47,233 nt of DNA from Komagataeibacter melomenusus (lineage in GTDB: Bacteria > Pseudomonadota > Alphaproteobacteria > Acetobacterales > Acetobacteraceae): assembly GCF_013155395.1 (NCBI RefSeq), contig NZ_JABJWC010000028.1:1-47233 (forward strand), in the 5' to 3' direction. The notes below the pieces were generated by a model. The model was given only the letters and a program-made list of their open reading frames with translations. It did no database searches and had not been told where the DNA came from. The position numbers and the translations under genes were made by a program. Shown in pieces: positions 17,548 to 26,026 of the stretch. Position 1 is the first letter of the stretch, and each line of letters starts with the position of its first letter.

Positions 17548-17738
17548 GGCAGGTCTCCTGACTTGCGGGTCGCTGCACTGCATCTCCCTTCCCGGCCAAA
17601 GCCAGTGGTCGCCATTGGTACAGCGCCAGATGCAGCACTCTCCGCCTACAGTTGCGGGTACAGTTGCCGACTGCACCCCCGGGCCGGATACCCTGCCGGG
17701 GCTTACGGCATTCCCTTTTCACCCGTTTGCACGGGACC
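17548..17738 (-). promoter_or_regulatory. Cobalamin (B12) riboswitch
   Basis: Read on the minus strand from 17738 to 17548, the conserved parts of the cobalamin aptamer occur in order. GGTCCCGTGCAAACGGGTG is followed by AAAAGGGAA, then GGTGCAGTCGGCAACTGTA, then GACCACTGGC and GGCCGGGAAGGG. The closing B12 box is GACCCGCAAGTCAGGAGACC + TGCC. The match to the closing box is nearly complete. These elements bind adenosylcobalamin and usually switch off B12 uptake or synthesis genes. The only gene downstream on this strand is the OprB-type porin. Confidence 0.93.
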
Positions 17739-18049
17739 ATTGACTTGTCGGGCTGGACTATAGCGTGCGTGGATCAATGTGCAAGATCAGCGCATTATCA
17801 CGCTGCTGGCCATGTTGGCACCGGCATGGGCACGCGCGGGCCGCGCCATTGGCGCAGGCCGGGTCCTGGTTGCGTGGCTGGGGTCCTGCGCGGGGCGTGC
17901 GTGGCGGATGGGCCTTTTGTGCCCCGCTGGCAAGGCGTTGAATGGACTATATTGATAAGAAATGGTTTTGTTAAAAAGGGCAGCCTTGCAGGCAGCTTTC
18001 CGAAAAAAAAAGCTGCACCCGGAACGTGCTTATGATTGACAGGCCGGTT
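17739..18049. other. Intergenic region with a degenerate repeat (copy E)
   Basis: Upstream of the riboswitch, so it should contain that promoter; I cannot place it with confidence. At about 17966-18036 a worn copy of the double-hairpin repeat is visible (GTTAAAAAGGGCAGCC, CAGCTTTCCG, AAAAAAGCTGCACCCGGAACG), next to the 3' end of the GGDEF-EAL gene. No coding signal seen. Confidence 0.4.
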
Positions 18050-20587
18050 TCACGCCGCCGGTACCGGCTCGGCCCGGCGTTCCCTGATCCATGTATCAAG
18101 GGCTGCGGTATCCATCGGGCGGCCAAAGTAATAGCCCTGTATCACGTCGCAATCGATGTTGCGCAACTGGGCGCACTGGGCGGCGTCCTCCACGCCTTCG
18201 GCCACCACGGTCATGCCCAGCGTGTGGCCGATGCGGATGATGGCGGTCACCACCTGCCGCACGTTGCCGGTGCTGCCAAAGCCGTTCATGAAGCTGCGGT
18301 CGATCTTGACCTCGCTTATGGGCAGGCTGGCCAGGTTGGACAGGCTGGAATACCCGGTGCCGAAATCATCCATCGACAGCCCGATGCCCAGTTCGCGGAT
18401 GGCCCTGGCGGTGGCCACCGTCTGCTCGAAATTCTCGATCATGGCGGTTTCTGTCAGTTCCACGATCAGGCGCTCGGGTGGCACGTTGGTCTCGTGCAGG
18501 ATGGTGGCAAGCTGCGATACCAGCTCGGGGTCCTGGAACTGGATGGCCGAGACATTGACCGATACGGTGGGCACGCGAATGCCGCGCGCGATCCACTGCG
18601 CCATCTGCGTGCATGCCGCGCGCAGCGACCACACGCCGATGGCGCGGATCTGCCCGGTTTCCTCGGCTACGGGAATGAACCGTCCCGGCGAGACCATGCC
18701 CAGCACCGCGTCATTCCAGCGTGAGAGGGCCTCCACGCCATGCAGTTCGCCCGTGCTCAGGTCAACCTGGGGCTGGTAGACAAGGCTCAGCCGGTTATCG
18801 GCAATGGCCTCGCGCAGGGCGGAGGCGAGGATGATGTGATCTTCCGCCTGCCGGTTCATGGAGGGGTGGAAGAAACGGTAGCAGCACCGCCCCGCCTTCT
18901 TGGCCTGCGCCAGTGCGGTATAGGCCTGGCGCAGGGTTTCTTCCACCGGCTGGCCGTCCTGATGGGTGCTGATGCCGATGCTGCCCGAAATGTTGATGGG
19001 AATGTTGTCGACCGTAAACGGCTCTTCCAGCGTGTGGAGGATGCGCTCGGCCAGATGCGTGATGTCGGTGGCGTCCTGCGTGGTCAGCACCACGAATTCA
19101 TCGCCCTCCGTGCGCACCAGCACGTCGCGGCCCACAATGCCGTGGCGCAGGCGGCCCGCGAGTTCGAGCAGCATCTGGTCGGCCCGGCCCTGACCCAGCG
19201 CCTGCACGATCTTGCGGAACCGGTCGAGGTCGATGACCATGATGCTCAGCGCTGTTGCAGGCAGGCGGGCCACGAGTTCGTTGAGGCGACGGTTGAGCCA
19301 CAGGCGGTTGGGCAGGCTGGTCAGCCGGTCGGTATAGGACAGGCGGATGATGGATTCACGGCTGCGCTGCTGCTCGATGGCCAGCATGGCCAGGTGCACG
19401 CAGGCATGGACAATGCGCCGGTGCCACGCCCCCGGCTGGCCGGGCGTGCGGAAATAGAGCGAGAAGCTGCCCGCCACCTCGCCATTGCGCAAAATGACAG
19501 GCACTGCCCATTCCGCCGCCAGCGCATGCTCGGCCACGACCGCGCGCAGGGCGTGCCAGCGGTCTTCCGCCGCAAGGTCGGGCACCACCACTTCCTTTGC
19601 CGTGGCGATGGCCGTGCCACACGCGCCGCCTGCGGTGCCGGCCTCCAGCCCCTCGAACGCGTGGAGTACGGGCAGGGGCATGGCGCCGTGGCCACCGGCA
19701 TGCAGCACGCCGCCGGTGCTGAGCATGACCACGGCCAGGCAGTCCGGCGCGATCAGTTCGATACGGCGGCACATGAAATCGAGCATCTCGCGTAGCGAGA
19801 ACTGGTCTGTCAGCGCCTCGACCACGTCACGTTGCAGGTTGCGCAACTGCCGGTCATGCGTGATGTCGTGGATGACGATGATGATATCGGCCAGCGTCCC
19901 GTCATCCCCATAATGCGGCGTGACCGCGCAGCGCAGCCACAGTGCCGCGCCCTGCGGGCCACGGGCCTGCACATCCACCTCGAAGCCGGTGCGGCGGGCA
20001 AGGTGTGCGCGGAACTGGCGCAGGGTGCCGATATCGTTTTCCGCCCCCGCCAGCAGCGTGCCAAACGGCGCGCCGTGCAGCGCGTCGGGCTTTACGCCGA
20101 GCATGGCGGCAATGGCGGCATTGGCGTGGGTGATGCGGTACTGCGCATCAAGCACCACGATGCCCCGGTCGGTCGCCTGCACGATCATGGCGCTGATCTC
20201 GGCCTGTTCGCGCATCAGGTCTTCATGCGTGCGGTCATGCAGGGCGATCAGCTCATAGGGTTCGCCATCCCATTCCAGGTGTTCGCGGTACAGGCGCACG
20301 GGCAGGCCCAGCCCGTCCCTGCGGCGCAGCGTGGCGCAGGGCGCGGGTGTTGGCCCGTGCTCCGGCTGGGGCGGCAGGCCCGGTGCTGCCGCTGCATCCG
20401 CCCCTGGCAGCGGCCCTTGGGTGAACAGGCGGCCCAGCCGGGTGGCGGCGAGTTCGGTCGCGCTGTAGCCAGTCATGGCACAGGCGCATGCATTGCCATA
20501 GAGCACATGGCCCGCGCTGTCCGCCATCATCAGTGCCAGCGGCAGTTTCTCCAGAAGCGGGGAAGAAATCTGTGTGATATCTGGCAT
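18050..20587 (-). CDS. PAS-PAS-GAF-GGDEF-EAL cyclic-di-GMP protein, probably a phosphodiesterase
   Basis: 845 residues from MPDITQIS (GGAAAG upstream). Order: PAS (about 12-115), PAS (135-245), GAF (265-405), GGDEF (411-575), EAL (590-835). The GGDEF site reads TEGDEF (493-498) and the metal/substrate segment is DLDRFRKIVQALGQGRAD instead of the usual NDxxGHxxGD form, so cyclase activity is doubtful. No RxxD inhibitory site is in place. The EAL motif is intact (VEALSRW, Glu619) with MDDFGTGYSS and EGVE. It should hydrolyse cyclic-di-GMP, the activator of cellulose synthesis in acetic acid bacteria, in response to signals sensed by PAS/GAF. Soluble, no membrane segment, monocistronic. Confidence 0.9.
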   Translation of the reverse strand: MPDITQISSPLLEKLPLALMMADSAGHVLYGNACACAMTGYSATELAATRLGRLFTQGPLPGADAAAAPGLPPQPEHGPTPAPCATLRRRDGLGLPVRLYREHLEWDGEPYELIALHDRTHEDLMREQAEISAMIVQATDRGIVVLDAQYRITHANAAIAAMLGVKPDALHGAPFGTLLAGAENDIGTLRQFRAHLARRTGFEVDVQARGPQGAALWLRCAVTPHYGDDGTLADIIIVIHDITHDRQLRNLQRDVVEALTDQFSLREMLDFMCRRIELIAPDCLAVVMLSTGGVLHAGGHGAMPLPVLHAFEGLEAGTAGGACGTAIATAKEVVVPDLAAEDRWHALRAVVAEHALAAEWAVPVILRNGEVAGSFSLYFRTPGQPGAWHRRIVHACVHLAMLAIEQQRSRESIIRLSYTDRLTSLPNRLWLNRRLNELVARLPATALSIMVIDLDRFRKIVQALGQGRADQMLLELAGRLRHGIVGRDVLVRTEGDEFVVLTTQDATDITHLAERILHTLEEPFTVDNIPINISGSIGISTHQDGQPVEETLRQAYTALAQAKKAGRCCYRFFHPSMNRQAEDHIILASALREAIADNRLSLVYQPQVDLSTGELHGVEALSRWNDAVLGMVSPGRFIPVAEETGQIRAIGVWSLRAACTQMAQWIARGIRVPTVSVNVSAIQFQDPELVSQLATILHETNVPPERLIVELTETAMIENFEQTVATARAIRELGIGLSMDDFGTGYSSLSNLASLPISEVKIDRSFMNGFGSTGNVRQVVTAIIRIGHTLGMTVVAEGVEDAAQCAQLRNIDCDVIQGYYFGRPMDTAALDTWIRERRAEPVPAA

Positions 20588-20774
20588 GATGGCGTCTTTC
20601 CACAAGGTCCTGGCCTGCCGCTGCATGGCATGTCCATGATGAAGGAACATAAAAGGCGCGGTTTTTCAGGCGATAAGGGGCATTCGTGTTTCTTTGACTC
20701 TATTGCGGCAGTTTTATGGCCTGCTGCCGTATTGTCTTTACTGTGCCGCCACGCGCGCATATTGCCGCAGTGGG

Positions 20775-21242
20775 TCAGTATTCCGGTTTTTCTCCCTTCG
20801 CGGGAACGGAGGTGGGCATGCCCGGCGTGCCGGCATAGGTCAGCAGCACGACGGTGCGGGTATCGCCCGTTTCCCCACGATGCGTATCATTTACGGACTC
20901 CGCAAACGCTTCACCCTGATGGAAAGTTTCCGTCCTGCCGCTCTCACGATCATGAATCGTCAACTGCCCTTCCAGCACGTAGCCCGCGTTGGGCACGGGG
21001 TGGGTGTGCCACGGCAGCGCGGTATGGGCGGGAATGGTCAGGCGGATCATGGTCAGTTCCGGGCGCGTGGCGGGGTATTTTTCATAGGCCACGCCATTCC
21101 ACGAATGATCGGCCTGCAGCAGGATGTCACGATGGCCGGAGGCAACCGTCTGGGCATGGGCTGCTGTGGCGGCAAGGCTGGCAAGGCAGAGGCAGGCGGC
21201 GGCCAGGCGGCCATGCAGGCAGGGTGCAGGGTGCAGGGGCAT
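20775..21242 (-). CDS. Exported cupin-domain protein
   Basis: 155 residues. The signal peptide ends at AAHAQ (about residue 31). A single cupin domain follows: motif 1 LPWHTHPVPNAGYVLEGQLTI supplies two His and a Glu-like position, and motif 2 GEAFAESVNDTHRGETGD supplies the last His. Family members bind a metal and act as dioxygenases, isomerases or sensors; the substrate is unknown. GAAAGA lies eight bases upstream of the start. It is downstream of the polyene-cluster lipoprotein gene, but separated by a strong hairpin and 160 bases, so it is probably not part of that operon. Confidence 0.82.
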   Translation of the reverse strand: MPLHPAPCLHGRLAAACLCLASLAATAAHAQTVASGHRDILLQADHSWNGVAYEKYPATRPELTMIRLTIPAHTALPWHTHPVPNAGYVLEGQLTIHDRESGRTETFHQGEAFAESVNDTHRGETGDTRTVVLLTYAGTPGMPTSVPAKGEKPEY

Positions 21243-21301
21243 GATGTGTCTTTCGGCTCATGGTTCGCTCCTTTTTCTAGCGTTCCATTGCGCGCGGCGT
21301 T

Positions 21302-21343
21302 GCCCGCACTGGCGCTCACATGCCTTTGAGCGCCAGTGCGGGC
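21302..21343. terminator. Perfect 17-bp inverted repeat after the polyene operon
   Basis: GCCCGCACTGGCGCTCA and its exact reverse complement TGAGCGCCAGTGCGGGC flank an 8-base loop. It lies between the stop of the last cluster gene and the cupin start. The stem is very stable but has no U-run, so it could protect the operon mRNA 3' end, stop transcription with help, or be an operator for the cupin gene. Confidence 0.6.
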
Positions 21344-21404
21344 GCAGCCTTCATGGCCGCTATGGGGGGCCGTGATGCGCCACGGGCACGCCACCGCCCC
21401 CTTG

Positions 21405-22724
21405 TTACCGGCCTGCCGGGGGCGCGGTGTTGCGCAGGTCGGCAAGGGCCTGCTGCACCTTGGCCTGCTGGGCTGCAATATAGTCGTAGTAACGCTGGTA
21501 GAACGCAGGGAATGGCCCCGATGCCCGCGCAAGGGCGGGGTGGTGCGCCTGCCACCATGAAAGTGGCTGGCGCGCCTGCATGATGCGGGCATAGCGGGTG
21601 GCAAAATATTCAAGGTTGGTGCGGAGGTCGTAGTAATGCGCGTTCTTGAGGTAGCGGGCGAAATTGCGGTGATACGATCCCAGCACCGGGTCATCATAGA
21701 AGATGAGCGACAGCGAGGTGTTGTAGACCTCGTTGGGGGTGTGCACCGGCTCTGATTCCAGCAGCACGCCCGGTTCATCGGCCAGCCAGTCATATTGCAT
21801 GAAGGTCTGGTAGGTCAGCTTGTCGTTGAATATGGCCTGGATGTTGTCCACCGGCACCGCATCGGTGCGGTGGATCAGGTTGACGAGTTCATTCTTGGGC
21901 ACGGGAAAGCTGAGGGCTGCCAGCATGACAAAGCGGTTGATCGGCCATTCGCTCCAGAATCCCGCCGCCGCCAGCGCGTTATGGGTCAGGTGGTTGCAGT
22001 TGTCCTGCAACACGTTGGACTCATAGGTCTTTGGCCCGTTGCGATAGAGGGCGTTGCGCTCGTTGAGGAAATCCATGATCTTGCGCATCTGGGGCTCGGT
22101 CACGGGCAGGCGGGCACAAAAGCGTGCGCGCCCCAGCGTGGTGGCGTAATCGGTGCCGACCGACATCTCGTATTTCCAGTCCACGGCGGACATGTTGGCA
22201 GGCTTGCCGTTGAACACCTCCTTGTGGAAGATCACGCCATCATAGATGCCGCGCCGCTTGGCCTCGTCCTGCGTTGCCACGTAGCCTGCGCGTGTCAGCC
22301 CCTGCCCCGGCGCCAGCGTGCCATCAAAGTAGAAGGCGCTGCTCTCCGCCCCGGTCCAGTTGGCGTTGCTGTAATGCGAGTTCATGCTGAAGCCCACGCC
22401 ATCGGGCCGGTCGGCAGTACGCGTGGCATCGCATTCGGTCAGCACGGGGTAGCCTGCCTTGCGGTCAAGGCACACGCCGCCAAGGAACATGACCGCATGC
22501 CCGCCAGCACCCCCGCTGATATCCGCGCCAAAGCCGGGCTTTTTCGAGATCTGCGAGACCGCGCACAATTCGGCGTAATACGGGAAGGCCTGGTTGTACA
22601 CATCAGGCCGACTCACCTGGCCGGGATGGGTGAAGTTGGTCGGCGCGCAGGCGGCCAGCAGGGCCGTGCCCGCCAGCAGGGCCGCGCAGGCCATGCGGCG
22701 CAGGGGGTGCGGTACCATGGCCAT
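21405..22724 (-). CDS. Lipoprotein with a permuted papain-fold (NlpC/P60-like) pattern, last gene of the polyene cluster
   Basis: 439 residues. The lipoprotein signal ends in the lipobox LLAAC (Cys26). GGHAVMFLGG (His76) lies early. Further on come RARFCARLPVTEPQMRKIM, DFLNERNALY and NVLQDNCNHLTHNALAAAG (Cys243). A His-first, Cys-later order with an NCNH block is the pattern of circularly permuted papain-like proteins (LRAT, PPPDE, permuted NlpC/P60), which cleave or transfer acyl or amide bonds. The rest is helical and Tyr-rich. It is translationally coupled (TAATG) to the halogenase-like gene. A role in attaching, trimming or anchoring the polyene lipid at the outer membrane fits but is inference. 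Confidence 0.82.
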   Translation of the reverse strand: MAMVPHPLRRMACAALLAGTALLAACAPTNFTHPGQVSRPDVYNQAFPYYAELCAVSQISKKPGFGADISGGAGGHAVMFLGGVCLDRKAGYPVLTECDATRTADRPDGVGFSMNSHYSNANWTGAESSAFYFDGTLAPGQGLTRAGYVATQDEAKRRGIYDGVIFHKEVFNGKPANMSAVDWKYEMSVGTDYATTLGRARFCARLPVTEPQMRKIMDFLNERNALYRNGPKTYESNVLQDNCNHLTHNALAAAGFWSEWPINRFVMLAALSFPVPKNELVNLIHRTDAVPVDNIQAIFNDKLTYQTFMQYDWLADEPGVLLESEPVHTPNEVYNTSLSLIFYDDPVLGSYHRNFARYLKNAHYYDLRTNLEYFATRYARIMQARQPLSWWQAHHPALARASGPFPAFYQRYYDYIAAQQAKVQQALADLRNTAPPAGR

Positions 22725-24067
22725 TACCGCCGCCCCCGCTCAAGCTCGGGGCATGATTGTGGCCTGTCGCGCTCCAGCCACAGCCTGGCCGAGACAAGAT
22801 AATACGCTGCCTTGAACACGGCCATGGGCAGGCGCGTTTTCAGCCTGCCCCGGAAGTCGCCCGCCAGCAGCGAGATCACCCCGTCACGCATGCGGAACTC
22901 GTTGCGCGGGTTCATGAACAGGTGGCGGATGACCGGCGTGTTGATGCGGTAGATCAGCCACGCGACCCGTTTCATGGCGGCACGGGTTTCCTGCTCCGCC
23001 CTGTGTGCGGCCCGCCGCCCCGCCCTGGGGGATTTGAGCCACGCATCGGCAACCGACACGCCGCGCTCGGCACTGCTCATGGCCAGCAACACGCCCGAGG
23101 AGAACACGGGGTCGAGAAAGCCGAAGGCGTCGCCGATCATGTAATAGCCTTCCCCCCATGACTGCCCGGCATGGTAGGAGTAATTGCCCGTGGCCATGAT
23201 CTCGCGCAGCGGTGTTGCGTTGCGCATGCGCGCGCTTACGCTCGGGCTGGCCCTGACCCTGCTCCAGAACAGGTCCGCCGGGCTGCCCTTGCGGCCTTCA
23301 AACGCCACGCGGTCGCCCACAAAGCCCACGCTCATCAGCCCGTCGGGCAGCGGGATCATCCAGAACCAGCCATTCTCCACCAGATGGATGGAAATATAGC
23401 CCTCCCTGTCGCCATCGCGGAATTCGACGCCGCTGAAATGGCCGAACAGGGCAGCGGTGGAATTGTATTTGTTGCTGGTCTTGTTACCCGCCCGGCTGGC
23501 GAGGAAGGTATCGCGCCCCGAGGCATCGAGTATGAAGCGCGGCGCAAAGGCCAGTCTTGCGCCATCAGGCCCCACGGCCTCCACATGGCCGCGCGCGCCC
23601 TCCTGCCCCGGCGTCACGCTGGTCACGCGGGTGTTTTCCAGCAGGGTCGCCCCTTCCCTGCCCGCGTGGCGGAACAGCATTTCATCGAATTCGGAGCGTA
23701 CGACCTGGTAGCTGTTGGTATAGCTTTTGTCGATGCCATAGGCGAACGGGAAGGCCACGCTACGCCCGGTCACGTCGGAGACGAACTCGGCACCCGGCTT
23801 GAACACCCCGAACGCACGCACCCGGTCCATCAGGCCAAGGCGCTCGAGAATGGGCAGGTTCCACGCCAGCAGGGATTCACCGATATGAAAACGCGGATGG
23901 CTGTCCTTTTCCACCACGATCACCCTGCGCCCCTGCCCGGCCAGCAGGGCGGCGGCGGTTGACCCCGCAGGGCCACCGCCGATGACAAGGACATCGCATT
24001 CCTGCGCGGGGTGGCTGGTGGTGGGGGGTGTCATGGGGCGTTCTTTCGTGCTGGGATGCGGGGTCAT
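22724..24067 (-). CDS. FAD-dependent oxidoreductase of the tryptophan/phenol halogenase type
   Basis: 447 residues. FAD-binding GGGPAG is at 30-35, followed by VVEKDSHPRFHIGESLL. A lysine in GVFKPGAEF (Lys90) lies where phenol-type flavin halogenases keep their catalytic lysine. GWFWMIP (233-239) matches the WxWxIP signature that separates halogenases from monooxygenases, and GDAFGFLDPVFSSGV closes the FAD site. It could halogenate the aryl head group, as in brominated xanthomonadins, or work as an oxidoreductase. It overlaps the ketoreductase gene by ATGA and the next gene by TAATG. An internal ATG at 24034 with GAAAGAA upstream is an alternative start. Soluble or membrane-associated. Confidence 0.87.
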   Translation of the reverse strand: MTPHPSTKERPMTPPTTSHPAQECDVLVIGGGPAGSTAAALLAGQGRRVIVVEKDSHPRFHIGESLLAWNLPILERLGLMDRVRAFGVFKPGAEFVSDVTGRSVAFPFAYGIDKSYTNSYQVVRSEFDEMLFRHAGREGATLLENTRVTSVTPGQEGARGHVEAVGPDGARLAFAPRFILDASGRDTFLASRAGNKTSNKYNSTAALFGHFSGVEFRDGDREGYISIHLVENGWFWMIPLPDGLMSVGFVGDRVAFEGRKGSPADLFWSRVRASPSVSARMRNATPLREIMATGNYSYHAGQSWGEGYYMIGDAFGFLDPVFSSGVLLAMSSAERGVSVADAWLKSPRAGRRAAHRAEQETRAAMKRVAWLIYRINTPVIRHLFMNPRNEFRMRDGVISLLAGDFRGRLKTRLPMAVFKAAYYLVSARLWLERDRPQSCPELERGRR

Positions 24068-24783
24068 GCCATGCCACCATTGATCGAGATGGTCTGGCCG
24101 TTGATGTAGCCTGCGCGACCGGAGGTGAGGAAGGCGACAAGGTCGGCCACTTCCTCCGGCTGGCCCGCGCGCTTTGCGGGCACGAGGTCGGCAATCTGGC
24201 GCGGGGTCATCACCGCGTCGATGGCAGGCGAGGCAATGATGCCGGGCGCCACCACATTGACCGTAATGCCCCGGCTGGCCACCTCACGCGCGAGTGCGCG
24301 CGCCGCCCCGCTCAGCCCCGCCTTGGCTGCCGCGTAATTGGCCTGTCCCCGGTTGCCCATGATGGCCGCGACCGAGGAGATGCCCACGATCCGCCCCCAG
24401 CGCGTACCGATCATGGGCAGCAGGAGCGGCTGGAGGGTGGCAAAGAAACCATCAAGCGATACGGACACGACCGCGCGCCACTGCCGGGCACTCATGCCCG
24501 CCATGGGTGCATCATCATGAATGCCCGCGTTATGGACCACCACCTGCACCACGCCTTCGGCCAGCAGGGTCTCGAGTGCGGTGGCGGTGGCTTCCATGTC
24601 CGACAGGTCGCACTGCCATGCCTGTGCCGAGCCGCCGGTGGCGCGGATTGCGGCTGCAATGGCGCGCGCCCTGTCGATGGCGTTATGCGCATGGACGATG
24701 ACGTGCAGCCCGTCCTGTGCCAGGCGCTGGCAGATGGCCTGGCCGAGCGGGCTGGCGCCCCCGGTTACGAGTGCGCGTTTCAT
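24064..24783 (-). CDS. 3-ketoacyl-ACP reductase (SDR) of the aryl polyene cluster
   Basis: 239 residues, ApeQ-like. TGGASPLG at 7-14 is the cofactor site, HNAG at 84-87, and the catalytic residues are Ser137, Tyr150 and Lys154 (ANYAAAKAG). The end INGQTISINGGMA is FabG-like. It would reduce each beta-keto group on the growing ACP-bound chain before dehydration to a conjugated double bond. Four-base ATGA overlaps join it to the dehydratase gene before it and the flavoprotein gene after it. Confidence 0.9.
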   Translation of the reverse strand: MKRALVTGGASPLGQAICQRLAQDGLHVIVHAHNAIDRARAIAAAIRATGGSAQAWQCDLSDMEATATALETLLAEGVVQVVVHNAGIHDDAPMAGMSARQWRAVVSVSLDGFFATLQPLLLPMIGTRWGRIVGISSVAAIMGNRGQANYAAAKAGLSGAARALAREVASRGITVNVVAPGIIASPAIDAVMTPRQIADLVPAKRAGQPEEVADLVAFLTSGRAGYINGQTISINGGMA

Positions 24784-25223
24784 GCCTGTTGTCCCTGTGG
24801 TTGCAGCACGACAAAACCGTGCCCCGTGACCAGCGCCGCGCCCGCTTCGCTCTCTACGCTGAAATGGTAGCGCATGCCCTGTTCATCGGCCTGTTCGCAC
24901 GTGGCCCTGACCTGCAACGTGCCCCATTGCGGCTGGTCCAGCCGCCCCGGCGCAAGACTGACCTGGCGCAGGGTGGTCAGGTAGCCGATGCGCGGGCCGC
25001 CCGCCTGCCTGTGCAGCCCCCCATGCAGGGCGGCGGCCTGCATGCCGATTTCAACCCCGCACACCATATCAAGCCGCCCGTTGCGGCGCAGCGGGTTGGC
25101 GGGGTCGAGATGCGCGCGGGTGGTGCAGTAAATCGTGCGCATGTCATGGCGCACCACGCGCTCAAGCAGGCAGCTTGCCCCGGCATGGGGCATGTGGGCC
25201 TCGATGTCCGCCCGGCTCAGCAT
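24780..25223 (-). CDS. 3-hydroxyacyl-ACP dehydratase-like (hotdog), ApeP-like
   Basis: 147 residues with the hotdog dehydratase layout seen in polyene clusters. An N-terminal MPHAGASCLLERVV holds the likely catalytic His13. A helix, GVEIGMQAAALHGGLH, follows, then beta strands ending in GHGFVVLQP. It would remove water to create each trans double bond. It overlaps the synthase-like gene upstream by seven bases and the ketoreductase downstream by four. A second dehydratase domain is fused to the ligase in this cluster, so the two may form a heterodimer as in other APE systems (inference). Confidence 0.85.
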   Translation of the reverse strand: MLSRADIEAHMPHAGASCLLERVVRHDMRTIYCTTRAHLDPANPLRRNGRLDMVCGVEIGMQAAALHGGLHRQAGGPRIGYLTTLRQVSLAPGRLDQPQWGTLQVRATCEQADEQGMRYHFSVESEAGAALVTGHGFVVLQPQGQQA

Positions 25224-26026
25224 GGCGTCACCTTGATGGCCACGTGGCCGATATCGCCCGCAACGCGGATTTCATGCGGGCCGCCATTGGCCAGGGCGGC
25301 CAGGAGCGGCAGGGCGCGTGCTGCCGGGTTGTCGTGGCACAGCGTGCGCAGGGCGGTCGTGGTCTGCGCATCGGGCAGGATCAGCGGGGTGTCGGTGGCC
25401 TCTTCAGGCCCGTATTCTATATCCAGCATGGCCAGCGCGTGCGGCACGGAGCGGGGGGAGAGCACGAGCCCCACGCCAAACGTGCCCCGCGTGGGCCGTT
25501 TCTGGCCCAGTGGCTGCGGCATGGCCATGTCATAGACACACAGCAGAACGGTCCTGTCTTCCACCACGGCCTCGGCTGCGGCCTGCAGCAGGGAAAAGCC
25601 CCAGCTCCAGTCATACCCGCCAAAACAGGCCACGGGCTGGCGGGACTGGCTGCCGATGGTCCAGTACCCCGCCGCCGCGTTATGCACGCAGTTATGGAAC
25701 TGCGTGGGCGACAGGCCCGCTGCCGGGTCGGCGAGTGCCTGCAGGATGGCATTGACGACCCTGCCATCGCCATTGGAACTGCCAAACACGTTATGCACCG
25801 CAGCAGGATCGCACCCGGCTGCGGTGCAGGCATCGCTTGCCACCGCCATGGCAAGGCGCACGATGGGGCTGGTGCGGCGCCGTTCGTTGGGGGCCAGTGT
25901 GGCGGGCGGCGGCAGGGCGCAGGGCGTGGGCTGCCATGCGGCCTCCCCGCGCAGGATGGCGCGGGCGGCCGCCCATCCCGCCATGCCATCGGCCAGTACG
26001 GCCAGGCCCGAAATCCATACGCGCAT
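25217..26026 (-). CDS. Beta-ketoacyl synthase-like chain length factor, ApeC-like
   Basis: 269 residues, starting MRVWISGL at 26026 in a TGATG overlap with the ketosynthase stop. It matches the short Ketoacyl-synt_2 type: FGSSNGDGRVVNAILQAL, then QFHNCVHNAAAGYWTIGS, where a true synthase would have its Cys loop, and a final segment lacking the second His of the active site. Such proteins pair with the ketosynthase and set chain length without condensing themselves. Its place directly after the KS gene fits a KS-CLF dimer. A longer frame to 26056 would overlap the KS gene further and is not favoured. Confidence 0.83.
   Translation of the reverse strand: MRVWISGLAVLADGMAGWAAARAILRGEAAWQPTPCALPPPATLAPNERRRTSPIVRLAMAVASDACTAAGCDPAAVHNVFGSSNGDGRVVNAILQALADPAAGLSPTQFHNCVHNAAAGYWTIGSQSRQPVACFGGYDWSWGFSLLQAAAEAVVEDRTVLLCVYDMAMPQPLGQKRPTRGTFGVGLVLSPRSVPHALAMLDIEYGPEEATDTPLILPDAQTTTALRTLCHDNPAARALPLLAALANGGPHEIRVAGDIGHVAIKVTPC

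Noticed and set aside
18740-19795. Plus-strand open frame of 351 codons
   Set aside because: Antisense to the GGDEF-EAL gene; no domain.
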